This document shows, piece by piece, positions 43,319 to 52,186 of a stretch of DNA of 64,000 nt. The stretch is from contig JAAZZQ010000087.1 in the NCBI GenBank assembly GCA_014239155.1, positions 1 to 64,000 of the forward strand, read 5' to 3'. The DNA comes from Lachnospiraceae bacterium. Lineage in GTDB: Bacteria; Bacillota; Clostridia; Lachnospirales; Lachnospiraceae. Below the pieces are notes generated by a model, which searched no databases, was not told the DNA's origin, and worked only from the letters and a program-made list of their open reading frames with translations. The stretch's first letter is position 1. The number at the start of each line of letters is the position of its first letter. The position numbers and the translations under genes are program-made.

Positions 43319-45175
43319 TCATTGTTTTCCCATGCAATATTCTTTATAACTTATAGTCTCACCTGCTTCAGAAATATACACTCTACTGTTAGTGAAGTCA
43401 TATTTTTGGCAAAACAAATTAACTTGATTTTCATCAAATATAGTTTTACTTAAATCTGCTCCACTTAAATCTGCTCCACTTAAGCGTGCTCTGCTTAAAT
43501 CTGCTCTGCTTAAATATGCTCCACTTAAATCTACTCCTCTTAAATCTGCTCCACTTAAATCTGCTTCAATTAAATCTGCTCTGCTTAAATCTGCTCCACT
43601 TAAATCTGCTCCACTTAAATCTGCTCCAATCAAACGTGCTTTGCTTAAATCTACTCCTCTTAAATCTGCTCCACTTAAATCTGCTCCACTTAAGCGTGCT
43701 CTGCTTAAATCTGCTCTGCTTAAATCTGCTCTACTTAAATCTGCTACAATTAAATCTGCTCCAATTAAATACGCTTCACTTAAATCTGCTCTACTTAAAT
43801 CTGCTCCACTTAAATCTGCTTCAAATAAATATAACCCTTTCTTCCTATTATATTGCAAATAAATAATAATACTATTTCCAAATCCTCTTAAAGATAACTT
43901 CAATAAACCTAGAATTTCAAGTATATTTGAAAATATATTACTTTCTCGTTGGATAGCATTTTTACATGGCACTCCTATATAATAAGTCATACCCTCTTTC
44001 AACATAATATTAAAAGCTTCCCTTATAACCTCAGTCAAATTATATTTTTTAAAACCATGAAACTTATATTTTATAAATTCAAGTATCTGATTGGATAGTT
44101 GTCCATATTTCAACAATTCTCCCAATTTCCCTGCGCTTTCTTCTTTAGCTTGAAGATTATGTAAAGACTCAAAAAAATATACAGCAACAAAATATTCATA
44201 TATAGAGCGATGTACAAACTGCAGTTCATCGGTTCCTATTCCCTCGCAGTGTTTTATTGGTTCAAAGTAATTTGAAATTAAAACATCTCTCTTTATATTT
44301 TCATTTTTATTTGATGTTTCATTTAATAAACTATCACAAATTTCCTCATACTTATCCTTAGTAATTACTGCTTTATCAGCTTCATTTTCAAACATCCAAA
44401 AAGCAATCTTTTGAGAAACCTGATGTATCTGTTTCTTTATTCTGCTGATTCTGTGTTCCTCCCCATAACTCAAATTGTTTATACATCTATCATATATACC
44501 ACCATCTAAAGAAAAAATTTGATCATATATATCTACAAGAGAACTATTTTCCTTAATAGAAATATTTAATGCTAAAACCATATATAGAATAAGAGGTACG
44601 CCTAAGATTTCTTTATTGTTTAAAATATTATTAATAATATCCTGTGGTACTGGATTCTTACTTATATTTCCATAAGTTGCACAAAAACTCCTTATTTGTT
44701 CCTCATCCCATGTCTGCAATGTAATATAGTCACATTCTACCTTTTTCAATTCATTTATATAATTTTTCCTGCATGTTATTATTAGAGTAAATTGTTTCAA
44801 ATAATTCATCCCTTTTAACTTATGATATATCTGATTCAAAATTCTTTCTCTGTCACTGCTTGCATGTATCTCATCAAATCCATCAATAATTAATACTTTG
44901 TTCTCTAATTTATCTGCTTTTAAATTAAGAGTTTCAAATATACTCTGTAAGATGTTCTCTCCTTGCCAATCAATTTGTCCTAAATCAGAAGCAAACTGAT
45001 ATACATAGATATCTTCTTTCTTTTCTACTAAATTAGCCACAATCCAAGTAATAAAAGTACTTTTTCCAATACCTGGCTGTCCTAAAATCAAAAGCATTTT
45101 TTTATCATCATTGTCAATCGTATACTTCTTTAGCAATCTTTTTAACTTATCTGATGGTTTGTATTTTCTTTCCAT
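43319..45175 (-). CDS. NACHT-like NTPase with C-terminal pentapeptide repeats (3' part of split gene)
   Basis: It has Walker A LGQPGIGKST (31-40), Walker B VLIIDGFDE (about 94-102), sensor-like IITCRK and a winged-helix-like segment ending FVHRSIYEYFVA (319-330), the NACHT pattern. Residues about 451-580 are 26 pentapeptide repeats (ADLSG, ADLSR, ARLSG). NACHT proteins with C-terminal repeats act in bacterial anti-phage defence. The N-terminus lacks an effector domain. The upstream gene 45142-45888 overlaps it by 34 bases and encodes exactly the missing N-terminal part, so one protein of about 860 residues was probably split by loss of one A near 45153-45156. Translation from ATG 45175 remains possible. 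Confidence 0.85.
   Translation of the reverse strand: MERKYKPSDKLKRLLKKYTIDNDDKKMLLILGQPGIGKSTFITWIVANLVEKKEDIYVYQFASDLGQIDWQGENILQSIFETLNLKADKLENKVLIIDGFDEIHASSDRERILNQIYHKLKGMNYLKQFTLIITCRKNYINELKKVECDYITLQTWDEEQIRSFCATYGNISKNPVPQDIINNILNNKEILGVPLILYMVLALNISIKENSSLVDIYDQIFSLDGGIYDRCINNLSYGEEHRISRIKKQIHQVSQKIAFWMFENEADKAVITKDKYEEICDSLLNETSNKNENIKRDVLISNYFEPIKHCEGIGTDELQFVHRSIYEYFVAVYFFESLHNLQAKEESAGKLGELLKYGQLSNQILEFIKYKFHGFKKYNLTEVIREAFNIMLKEGMTYYIGVPCKNAIQRESNIFSNILEILGLLKLSLRGFGNSIIIYLQYNRKKGLYLFEADLSGADLSRADLSEAYLIGADLIVADLSRADLSRADLSRARLSGADLSGADLRGVDLSKARLIGADLSGADLSGADLSRADLIEADLSGADLRGVDLSGAYLSRADLSRARLSGADLSGADLSKTIFDENQVNLFCQKYDFTNSRVYISEAGETISYKEYCMGKQ
43435..43830 (-). repeat. 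15-bp tandem repeats encoding pentapeptides
   Basis: About 26 units of roughly CTTAAATCTGCTCCA in tandem encode A(D/R)LSx. A block near 43450-43510 recurs 210 bp further on (43660-43720) almost unchanged, which indicates recent expansion by whole blocks. Confidence 0.85.
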
Positions 45176-45888
45176 ATATAATGGGGCAAATGTTCCTCCA
45201 AATATATATCCTTTAATTTTATATTTACACCAGCATTTTCATCTTCTTCATTATAATTATTCAGAAATACATTTTCTTTCCATTTTTTGGCATATTCTTC
45301 TGCCCTATTTTTTATAGTAATTTTATAATTCTTAGTCTTATACTTCTCTTTTCCATATATTTTTTTATTTATATTATCTATATTCTCTATTACATAATCC
45401 AACTTTTTATGTGTTTCTTCATGTCCTTGAATATTTTCCTTAAAACCCTTCTGAATATTTTTATTTATTTGTTTCTGTAAATCCATTACAATTTCTTTAT
45501 ACAATACATTATTCTTATCCTTACATATTTCGTCACCTAATGTTTTCAAAAAATCCTCACAGGTATCACTTGTAACCTGTGAAACAAGCATATTTAATCC
45601 AGTTCTTACAGCTTCCAAATTACTATTCTTGTCAGTTCTAAATTCCTTTATTACACTTTCTGCCGTATCATATAAAACATCGCTCCCTTCAAATTTGTTT
45701 TTTGTAAATTCATTCAGAGCATCTATTGTTACTTGATATATCCTTGTCTCTATATTTTGATTTTTGTCTTTTCTGTTTTTATCTGCATTTCTTATTGCTT
45801 TCTTGATTGGATTCAATGGTACATCAACAATTTCATTAACGACTTTAGATACAAATCCACTGATAATCATTTCACTTTTTATTATCAT
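45142..45888 (-). CDS. N-terminal part of split NACHT protein, 248 aa
   Basis: A helical protein without catalytic motifs visible to me. The C-terminus reads NAGVNIKLKDIYLEEHLPHYIWKEN, a linker of the kind that precedes NACHT domains, and then runs out of frame into HQIS and a stop. In the -1 frame the sequence continues KPSDKLKRLLKKY, the first residues of the NTPase gene. Restoring one A in the ACAAACC stretch joins both into WKENTKPSDKLK. The start ATG 45888 has AGGGGA upstream. Probably the effector or adaptor half of the defence protein. Confidence 0.75.
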   Translation of the reverse strand: MIIKSEMIISGFVSKVVNEIVDVPLNPIKKAIRNADKNRKDKNQNIETRIYQVTIDALNEFTKNKFEGSDVLYDTAESVIKEFRTDKNSNLEAVRTGLNMLVSQVTSDTCEDFLKTLGDEICKDKNNVLYKEIVMDLQKQINKNIQKGFKENIQGHEETHKKLDYVIENIDNINKKIYGKEKYKTKNYKITIKNRAEEYAKKWKENVFLNNYNEEDENAGVNIKLKDIYLEEHLPHYIWKENTNHQIS

Positions 45889-45965
45889 AAGTATAATCCC
45901 CTTTATCTGTTAAATATTTCTAATTCAATTTTACTATCTCTTTATCCATTTTCCAATAGCAACCA

Positions 45966-46328
45966 ATGAAAAATGAACCAAAAATCTCCAGTTCCCATTC
46001 TTTATCTAATATATATACTAAACTTAAATCCAGCCTTCCTAAGCTCTCTCTCCTGCTCTATGGTCAGCCTCCCTCTGCTGAAAGTGAAATCAGAGAAGAA
46101 TTGAACAGTGGCAAACACAAATACCAGTTAAACAGAAGTTACATTATAGGTGCAGTTTCCAGATATGTTAGGTGTTTAAAAAATATCCGGTGTTACAAGG
46201 GTAAACTGCAGCAGTTGATTCAGCGCGTCAAAAACGTAAGATCCATTATTCGTCCAGACAGACATTTTAAGAGGAAAATGAGTCATCACGGAATAACAAA
46301 TGGTTTTTGCATACGCATAAATTTATAG
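45966..46328 (+). other. Unassigned open frame, possibly debris
   Basis: A 120-codon plus-strand frame lies between the NACHT unit and the VirB4 remnant. It has no good ribosome binding site and no recognisable motif; the middle part is basic (VRCLKNIRCYKGKLQQLIQRVK). It may be a fragment of a lost mobile-element gene or chance. I give no function. Confidence 0.25.
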
Positions 46329-46362
46329 TTAGCAGATTTTCGGCTTAAGTTGACGACATTGA

Positions 46363-46878
46363 TACCTTGCAGACCCCGAACCGTCCAAAATGCCGATACT
46401 GGAAGATTTATACAACGCACTAAAGAAACAGCCGGAAGCCGAAGCTGCACGGGTAGCCGCCCTTGAATTGTATGTGCATGGAAGCCTTAACGTGTTCAAC
46501 CACCGTACCAACATAGACATACATAACCACCTTGTCTGCTTTGACATTAAGGAATTAGGCAAGCAGCTCAAAAAGTTAGGTATGCTCATCATACAAGACC
46601 AAGTTTGGGGGCGTGTGACCGAGAACAAGGAACTCCACGCAAATACATGGTTCTATTGTGATGAATTTCATTTGTTACTCAAAGAGGAACAGACGGCGGC
46701 TTACAGCGTGGAGATTTGGAAAAGATTTAGGAAGTGGAGCGGCATACCCACAGGCATAACGCAGAACGTCAAAGACCTGCTTGCAAGCCGGGAAATCGAA
46801 AATATCTTTGAAAGTTCCGATTTTATCTACATGCTGAACCAAGCGGGCGGCGACAGGCATATTTTGGCAAAGCAGCTA
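46363..46878 (+). pseudogene. VirB4-type conjugation ATPase remnant
   Basis: About 170 residues match the C-terminal motor of Gram-positive conjugative-element VirB4/TraE ATPases: ELYVHGSLNVFNHRTNID, CFDIKELGKQLKKLGM, a Walker-B-like YCDEFHLLLKEEQTAAY, GIPTGITQNVKDLL and NIFESSDFIYMLNQ. The frame starts after a stop at 46360-46362, without the Walker A half. It is cut off at AKQL by the IS at 46879. No downstream part appears beyond the IS. It is the trace of a conjugative element. Confidence 0.85.
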
Positions 46879-47748
46879 GGACGTGCCTGAAAACTCGTTC
46901 TTCCTATACTATTTAGACAAAATAAAAACTGTTGCAACATAAACAAATGCCAGAAAAGAAACTGCTAGTTTGTCATAACACATAGCTACCCTTCGGAAAT
47001 GTTTCAGCTTGTTGAAAAAGCATTCTATTAAATGACGTTCTTTATAAATCCACCAGTCACAGTCCCAGGGTTCTAATGTGTTTGTCTTTGGCAGAATCGT
47101 ATAAGTAGCATTTTGGTTTGTGATATATTCCCTTACCGCAGTCGTTCCGTAAGCTTTGTCCCCCAGAACATTTGCCCCTGTCAGCTCCACGTGGGACAAA
47201 ACATCTATGGCAAGGATACTATCATTGAAATTGCCTTTGGAAAGCTGAAAATAAATAGGGTTTCCAAGACCATCTACAACTGCGTGGATTTTTGTGCTGT
47301 TCCCTGCACGGCTTTTCCCTATATGTTGGTTGGAATCGCTGTTGAAAGCCCCTTTTTTGCACCTGTGCCATGTTGGTGGGTTTTTATAACCGTAGAGTCG
47401 ATGCTCAGATTTTCATAATCAGCATCAGCATTTAGTGCATGAAACAGGGCAAGTAGGGTGCCCCTCCATTTGCAGAAACGGCTGTAGACTGTTTTCCAGG
47501 AGCCATAACACTCTGGAAGATCGCTCCACGCAGCGCCACTTCTGGCAATACAGAGGATTGCATTAAACATGAGTCGGTTATCTTTGGAAGGACGGCCAGT
47601 TTTAGGAACAGGAAATAAAGAAGAAATTTGTTTCCACTGCGCATCCGCCATCTCATAGCGTTTTATAGGCATTTATGTTCACTCCTGTTTTTATTTCATT
47701 GTACAAAAATACAAGAAATTGCGCAATATTTAGTTTTCAGACACGTCC
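46879..47748 (-). mobile_element. Complete IS5-family insertion sequence (870 bp)
   Basis: The terminal inverted repeats are GGACGTGCCTGAAAACT at 46879 and, inverted, GGACGTGTCTGAAAACT ending at 47748, with one mismatch. TA lies directly outside both ends (46877-46878, 47749-47750) as a 2-bp target duplication within CTAG. It carries one transposase in two overlapping frames, as in the IS427 group. It inserted into the VirB4 remnant and abuts a MITE-like repeat on the right. Confidence 0.9.
46909..47672 (-). CDS. IS5-family transposase, OrfAB by -1 frameshift
   Basis: OrfA (47672-47319) encodes the N-terminal part (MADAQWKQI, GRPSKDNRLMFNAILCIARSG, SIDSTVIKTHQHGTGAKKG). OrfB continues in the -1 frame (GAFNSDSNQHIGKSRAGNSTKIHAVVDGLGNP, NVLGDKAYG, ERHLIECFFNKLKHFRR) to 46909. 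The DDE residues are D in IDST, D in GDKAYG and E in ERHLIE. The frames meet at the heptamer A AAA AAG (complement of 47352-47358), the standard bacterial -1 slippery site. Both halves look intact, so the element may be active. Confidence 0.88.
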
Positions 47749-47914
47749 TAGTACTCCATCCGATCAGAAATTAGAAGCGTGAACTGCCTGTCTTGCACCA
47801 TTGCGTCGTTAAAATTTCTAGACGATACCACCACATCGCCATCGAAATTTTGCCTAGCACTGGCACGAATCATACAGCTCACAACTCTAATTTCTATCTG
47901 GATACAATACTAGG
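47747..47914. mobile_element. MITE-like element type 2 (168 bp)
   Basis: The ends begin CCTAGTA and continue as imperfect inverted repeats of about 40 bp (29 matches), sharing AGAAATTAGA. The left 47 bases recur inverted at 60301-60347 with about three differences. There is no coding capacity. It directly joins the IS on the left and a type 1 end on the right. Confidence 0.6.
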
Positions 47915-48067
47915 GCATGTTTGAAAAATCAATAAAAAAATATGTGAAAAAACACTAATTATTTCATTCTATTTTTGCAATTATATGATATGATAGTTGT
48001 ATACATTTGCACAGTGCCGGGTGCATCACTTATTGAATAACAAAACCGGCGCAGAAAAGAGGTAAGA

Positions 48068-50407
48068 ATGAAATTCAGTAATGGCTGCTGGCTTCATCAA
48101 GAAGGCTATGAATGCTTTGCACCACAGCAAGCATATTTTACAAAAGTAGAAATGGACAAGGTGACTATATGTGCTCCCACAATTCATATTAATCACAGGG
48201 GGGATACGCTTGGTGGCATCAATTTGACTCTAGTTATCACTGCCCCTATGGATGAGGTGATTCGTGTACAAACCTATCATCATCTCGGCGCAGTAAACAC
48301 CTATCCCGCATTTGAAATCAACGCAAACGCAAAGCCGCTTAAAGTAGATGATAACGAAGAGCGAATTATTATCTACAGTGGTTCCCTTGCCCTTGAGATT
48401 GGCAAAAACCACTGGTATATGCGATACACCAGAAATGGCAAACTTATTACAGAATCCAAAGCAAAAGACCTTGCTCTGATGAAAACAGATTGGAGTGGAA
48501 TTGCCTACGACAGAGGCGACAATTATGATACTTATATGCGCCAACAGCTTGGCATCGGCGTGGACGAAAAAATTTATGGTCTTGGTGAGCGCTTTACACC
48601 ATTTGTAAAAAATGGACAAAGTGTAAAAATCTGGAATGCCGATGGTGGAACAAGCACAGAACAATGCTATAAAAATATCCCGTTTTATCTCTCAAGTAAG
48701 GGCTACGGTGTTTTTGTTAACCACCCAGAGAATGTTGAATTTGAAATTGGCACAGAAATGGTCACAAAAGCTGAATTTTCCGTAGAAGGAACTTACCTAG
48801 ACTACTTTTTAATTAATGGTCCTGAGATGAAAGATGTGCTGCGGCATTACACAGATATTACTGGAAAGCCAAGTCTTCCTGCTCCTTGGACCTTCGGTCT
48901 GTGGTTGTCCACTTCCTTTGTAACCAATTATGACGAAGAGACTGTTATGAGCTTTGTCGATGGAATGCTTGAAAGAGGGATTCCTTTGCGGACTTTCCAT
49001 TTTGACTGTTTTTGGATGAAAGAATTCCATTGGAGTGACTTTCTATGGGACAGCCGCGTATTTCCTGACCCTGTTGGAATGCTCAAACGCATCAAGGATA
49101 AAGGGCTAAATATTTGTGTATGGATTAACTCTTATATTGGACAAGAATCTGTTTTGTTCAAAGAAGGTATGGAAAAAGGATATTTTATTCGGCGTCCAAA
49201 TGGTCAAGTATGGCAGTGGGATATGTGGCAGTCTGGCATGGCTATCGTAGACTTTACCAATCCTGCAGCATGGAAATGGTATCAAGATAAGCTGGAAATT
49301 CTCCTTGACATGGGCGTAGATTGTTTCAAAACAGATTTTGGAGAAAGAATTCCTACCGACGTCATTTATTATGACCGTTCTGACCCGAAAAAAATGCATA
49401 ATTACTATACTTATCTCTACAATAAATGTGTATATGAACTACTTGAAAGAAAACGTGGAAAGGGACAAGCGGTACTCTTTGCCCGCTCTGCTACTGTCGG
49501 CGGACAGAAATTTCCTGTTCATTGGGGCGGCGATTGCTGGTCAGACTACGAATCTATGGAGGAAAGCCTGCGCGGCGGTCTGTCACTATGTATGTCTGGC
49601 TTTGGATTCTGGGCACATGATATCGGCGGCTTTGAGCATACGTCCACAGCAGATGTTTATAAACGTTGGGTGGCATTTGGACTACTCTCATCCCACAGCA
49701 GGCTTCACGGAAGCCAATCCTATCGTGTTCCGTGGGTATATGACGAGGAAGCTGTCGATGTTGTTCGCTTCTTTACCCGCTTAAAAGCAAAACTAATGCC
49801 TTACCTCTATAAAACGGCTATTACTGCTGCCACAGAAGGCATTCCAAGTATGAGAAGTATGGTGCTTGAATTTACAAAGGATAAAACCTGCTACTATCTC
49901 GACAAACAATATATGCTTGGTGATAGCCTGCTTGTCGCTCCGATTTTTAATGATGAAAGCAGAGCAGAATACTACCTACCGCAAGGAATCTGGACGAATT
50001 TCTTTACCGGAAAAGAGTATCGTGGTGGCACATGGATTGAAGAACAACATGATTATCTAAGTATTCCGCTCATGGTGCGTGAAAATTCTGTCGTGGCAGT
50101 GGGTGCACATGATGACAAACCAGACTACGACTATGCTGATGGCTGTGAACTGCGCGTCTATGCAGTTCACGACGGAGTAAAAATTGATACCGCTGTGTAT
50201 GGCATGAACAACGTTGTGGAACTCTCCGCTTCTATTAGAAGACAAGGACACAGTATTCTTGTGACAGCGGACAGCGTCAAACCATATACGATTCGCATGA
50301 TTAATATGCGTGCAGCCGAAGTGACAAGCGGCTTCTTAACCATAGAAGGAAATGATTCTATCATAACGCCCAATCCAGGCGCAAACGTAGTGGAAATTAC
50401 TTTTTAA
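48068..50407 (+). CDS. Alpha-xylosidase, glycoside hydrolase family 31 (YicI-like)
   Basis: A 779-residue GH31 enzyme without signal peptide, so intracellular. It has an N-terminal beta-sandwich, then a TIM barrel with KTDFGERIP (nucleophile D423) and HWGGDCWSDYESM (acid/base D489), then C-terminal beta domains. The SYIGQESVLFKEG and WQWDMWQSGMAIVDFTNP segments match YicI-type alpha-xylosidases, which remove terminal xylose from xyloglucan oligosaccharides. AGAGGT precedes the ATG. It converges with pepF at a shared terminator. Confidence 0.92.
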   Translation: MKFSNGCWLHQEGYECFAPQQAYFTKVEMDKVTICAPTIHINHRGDTLGGINLTLVITAPMDEVIRVQTYHHLGAVNTYPAFEINANAKPLKVDDNEERIIIYSGSLALEIGKNHWYMRYTRNGKLITESKAKDLALMKTDWSGIAYDRGDNYDTYMRQQLGIGVDEKIYGLGERFTPFVKNGQSVKIWNADGGTSTEQCYKNIPFYLSSKGYGVFVNHPENVEFEIGTEMVTKAEFSVEGTYLDYFLINGPEMKDVLRHYTDITGKPSLPAPWTFGLWLSTSFVTNYDEETVMSFVDGMLERGIPLRTFHFDCFWMKEFHWSDFLWDSRVFPDPVGMLKRIKDKGLNICVWINSYIGQESVLFKEGMEKGYFIRRPNGQVWQWDMWQSGMAIVDFTNPAAWKWYQDKLEILLDMGVDCFKTDFGERIPTDVIYYDRSDPKKMHNYYTYLYNKCVYELLERKRGKGQAVLFARSATVGGQKFPVHWGGDCWSDYESMEESLRGGLSLCMSGFGFWAHDIGGFEHTSTADVYKRWVAFGLLSSHSRLHGSQSYRVPWVYDEEAVDVVRFFTRLKAKLMPYLYKTAITAATEGIPSMRSMVLEFTKDKTCYYLDKQYMLGDSLLVAPIFNDESRAEYYLPQGIWTNFFTGKEYRGGTWIEEQHDYLSIPLMVRENSVVAVGAHDDKPDYDYADGCELRVYAVHDGVKIDTAVYGMNNVVELSASIRRQGHSILVTADSVKPYTIRMINMRAAEVTSGFLTIEGNDSIITPNPGANVVEITF

Positions 50408-50425
50408 GATTTTCAATTAAAATTA

Positions 50426-50452
50426 AGCCGGGGAAATAACGTTTCCCCGGCT
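50426..50452. terminator. Bidirectional terminator between GH31 and pepF
   Basis: AGCCGGGGAAA (50426-50436) pairs perfectly with 50442-50452 around a 5-base loop. T-rich sequence on the minus strand and its place between convergent genes support a role for both. Confidence 0.75.
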
Positions 50453-50464
50453 GAGATAAATAAC

Positions 50465-52168
50465 TTACTCCATAAATTTACTTCCCATCAATTCATCACG
50501 CGCAACACAAATTGCACGCTCGACACTGCCTTGATCAAATGGATTTGCAAGATTGGCATAAGACAGTGTTTCCAGATAACTCATACTGCCCCCACACTTA
50601 CAAAGATTGAGATAATCCCTCCATGCCTGTGCATGATCTTCCCTTTCCTTTTTCTTAAACTCCATCGCTCCCATTGTTGTAAGTGTATAATTGATATAGT
50701 ACATTGGATAAAGATAAATATGAATCTTATGATACCAAAAGCCACCCCTGTCAAAAAAATCATCTGGCTCATAAGCACGCCACGGCATATACTTCTGTTC
50801 TAGCTTTTTCCACTCCAACGTTCTTTCCTTCGGTGTCAACTCTGGATTCGCATAGCAAATATGCTGAAACTCATCCACTGCCACACCAAATGGTACAAAT
50901 GTGACAGCTTCCTGCAAATGTGCAAAGCGAAATTTGTCCGCCTGTGCTCCAAAAAAGCGCTCTGCATAAGGGTACGAAAACTGCTCCATCGACATAGAAT
51001 GAATCTCTGCAATATCTGTTGACTCTGAATAATAATCCGAAATCGGCTGATTACGCATCGCCATATATCCTGCAAAGGCATGCCCCAACTCATGTGTCAA
51101 CACTTGCATATCACCGATGGTCTGGTTAAAACAAGAGAATACAAACGGTGCCAGATAACGCTGCAAATCTGTCATATAGCCAGTCGATGCCTTGCCCGGC
51201 TTATTTTTTAAATCCATCAATTCATGCTCTATCATAAAATCGATAAATTCCCCTGTCTCAGGACTCATCTGATGATACATTTTAGCTGCTTCATTCACCA
51301 TAAAATCATCATCGCCTGCAGGAACTGCATTGCCATCTGGGAAAATACGCTTTTCATCATAGAATGAAAAGTCATTTACGCCAAGTCGCTTTGCCTGCGC
51401 CTCATACAATTTTTGGCACATTGGAACAATCACTGTGCGCACCTGCTCACGAAACGACTCCACTTCTTTCTGCCCATAATCTGTACGCCCCTGTTTCATA
51501 TATCCTACAGGAATATAATTCTCATAGCCAAGATTATGTCCTATTTCATTTCGTACCTTAATCAACGCATCCCAGATTTCTTCTAAACGCGGCTCATTTT
51601 TGCGATAAAATGCCGCGTATGCGCGAACTGCCGCCTTGCGCACTTCTCTGTCCTCATGCTCAAAATACTTTTGTACACCATACAGATTCAAGGTCTTTCC
51701 ATCAAAGGGAATCTCTGCTGTCGCCATCATTTTTTCATATTCACTACACAATTTTGCTTCCTGCTGCATTAGCGGAATATTCGCTTCACAAAAAGTCTTT
51801 TTCTCAAGCTCTTTTTTTGCAAAAAACTGTTTTCCATATTCTTTTTCAAGCTCCGCGCGGAACGGACTGTTCATCATTGCCTCATCCACTGCCAAAAGCT
51901 GTGGCATAATAGTAGGGAATGTGCTCTCAATATACTCATTTTCTTTCTCATAAAATGCATCCGTAGTATCTAATGTATGCCGAATATGAAGGATTGAAGC
52001 ATCTGTCGAAAAATTCTTTCCCTGCTCATCATATGCAAGCATTGCCTCCTTGACTTCCGCATAACAAGCCGCCTGCTCAATACGCTCTTTTGTCTCCGTT
52101 GCAACCGCTGCCATTTTCTCACAATCTGGTCTCTTGTACTCCAATGTTGAAAATTTAAATTGTTCCAT
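50465..52168 (-). CDS. pepF: Oligoendopeptidase F (M3 family)
   Basis: A 567-residue M3 metallopeptidase with LTHELGHAFAGYMA near residue 355 and the third zinc ligand Glu in SMSMEQFSYP downstream. This length matches the M3B oligoendopeptidase F group. It cleaves short peptides in the cytoplasm. AAGGAGAG lies before the start. It follows the YitT gene by 18 bases and is the last gene of a GH95-YitT-pepF set. Confidence 0.94.
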   Translation of the reverse strand: MEQFKFSTLEYKRPDCEKMAAVATETKERIEQAACYAEVKEAMLAYDEQGKNFSTDASILHIRHTLDTTDAFYEKENEYIESTFPTIMPQLLAVDEAMMNSPFRAELEKEYGKQFFAKKELEKKTFCEANIPLMQQEAKLCSEYEKMMATAEIPFDGKTLNLYGVQKYFEHEDREVRKAAVRAYAAFYRKNEPRLEEIWDALIKVRNEIGHNLGYENYIPVGYMKQGRTDYGQKEVESFREQVRTVIVPMCQKLYEAQAKRLGVNDFSFYDEKRIFPDGNAVPAGDDDFMVNEAAKMYHQMSPETGEFIDFMIEHELMDLKNKPGKASTGYMTDLQRYLAPFVFSCFNQTIGDMQVLTHELGHAFAGYMAMRNQPISDYYSESTDIAEIHSMSMEQFSYPYAERFFGAQADKFRFAHLQEAVTFVPFGVAVDEFQHICYANPELTPKERTLEWKKLEQKYMPWRAYEPDDFFDRGGFWYHKIHIYLYPMYYINYTLTTMGAMEFKKKEREDHAQAWRDYLNLCKCGGSMSYLETLSYANLANPFDQGSVERAICVARDELMGSKFME

Positions 52169-52186
52169 GATTACTCTCCTTCTTTG

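Noticed and set aside
43435-43830. Possible CRISPR array, because of regular short repeats
   Set aside because: The units are contiguous without unique spacers, lie in frame inside a NACHT gene and encode pentapeptides; no cas genes are near.
43486-43866. Plus-strand frames rich in Leu-Asn repeats
   Set aside because: They are the antisense of the 15-bp pentapeptide-coding units; the repeat period keeps all frames open by chance.
45142-45175. Programmed -1 frameshift joining the two NACHT frames
   Set aside because: The zero-frame codons in the overlap offer no X XXY YYZ heptamer; a lost base or translational coupling fits better.
46329-46628. Minus-strand frame over the VirB4 remnant
   Set aside because: It is antisense to a clearly recognisable VirB4 coding sequence and has no start signal.
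35713-48067. Integration att sites flanking the island at tRNA-Pro
   Set aside because: I looked for a second copy of the tRNA 3' end (TTCGAATCTTGTCACTCCGA) downstream and found none in the window.
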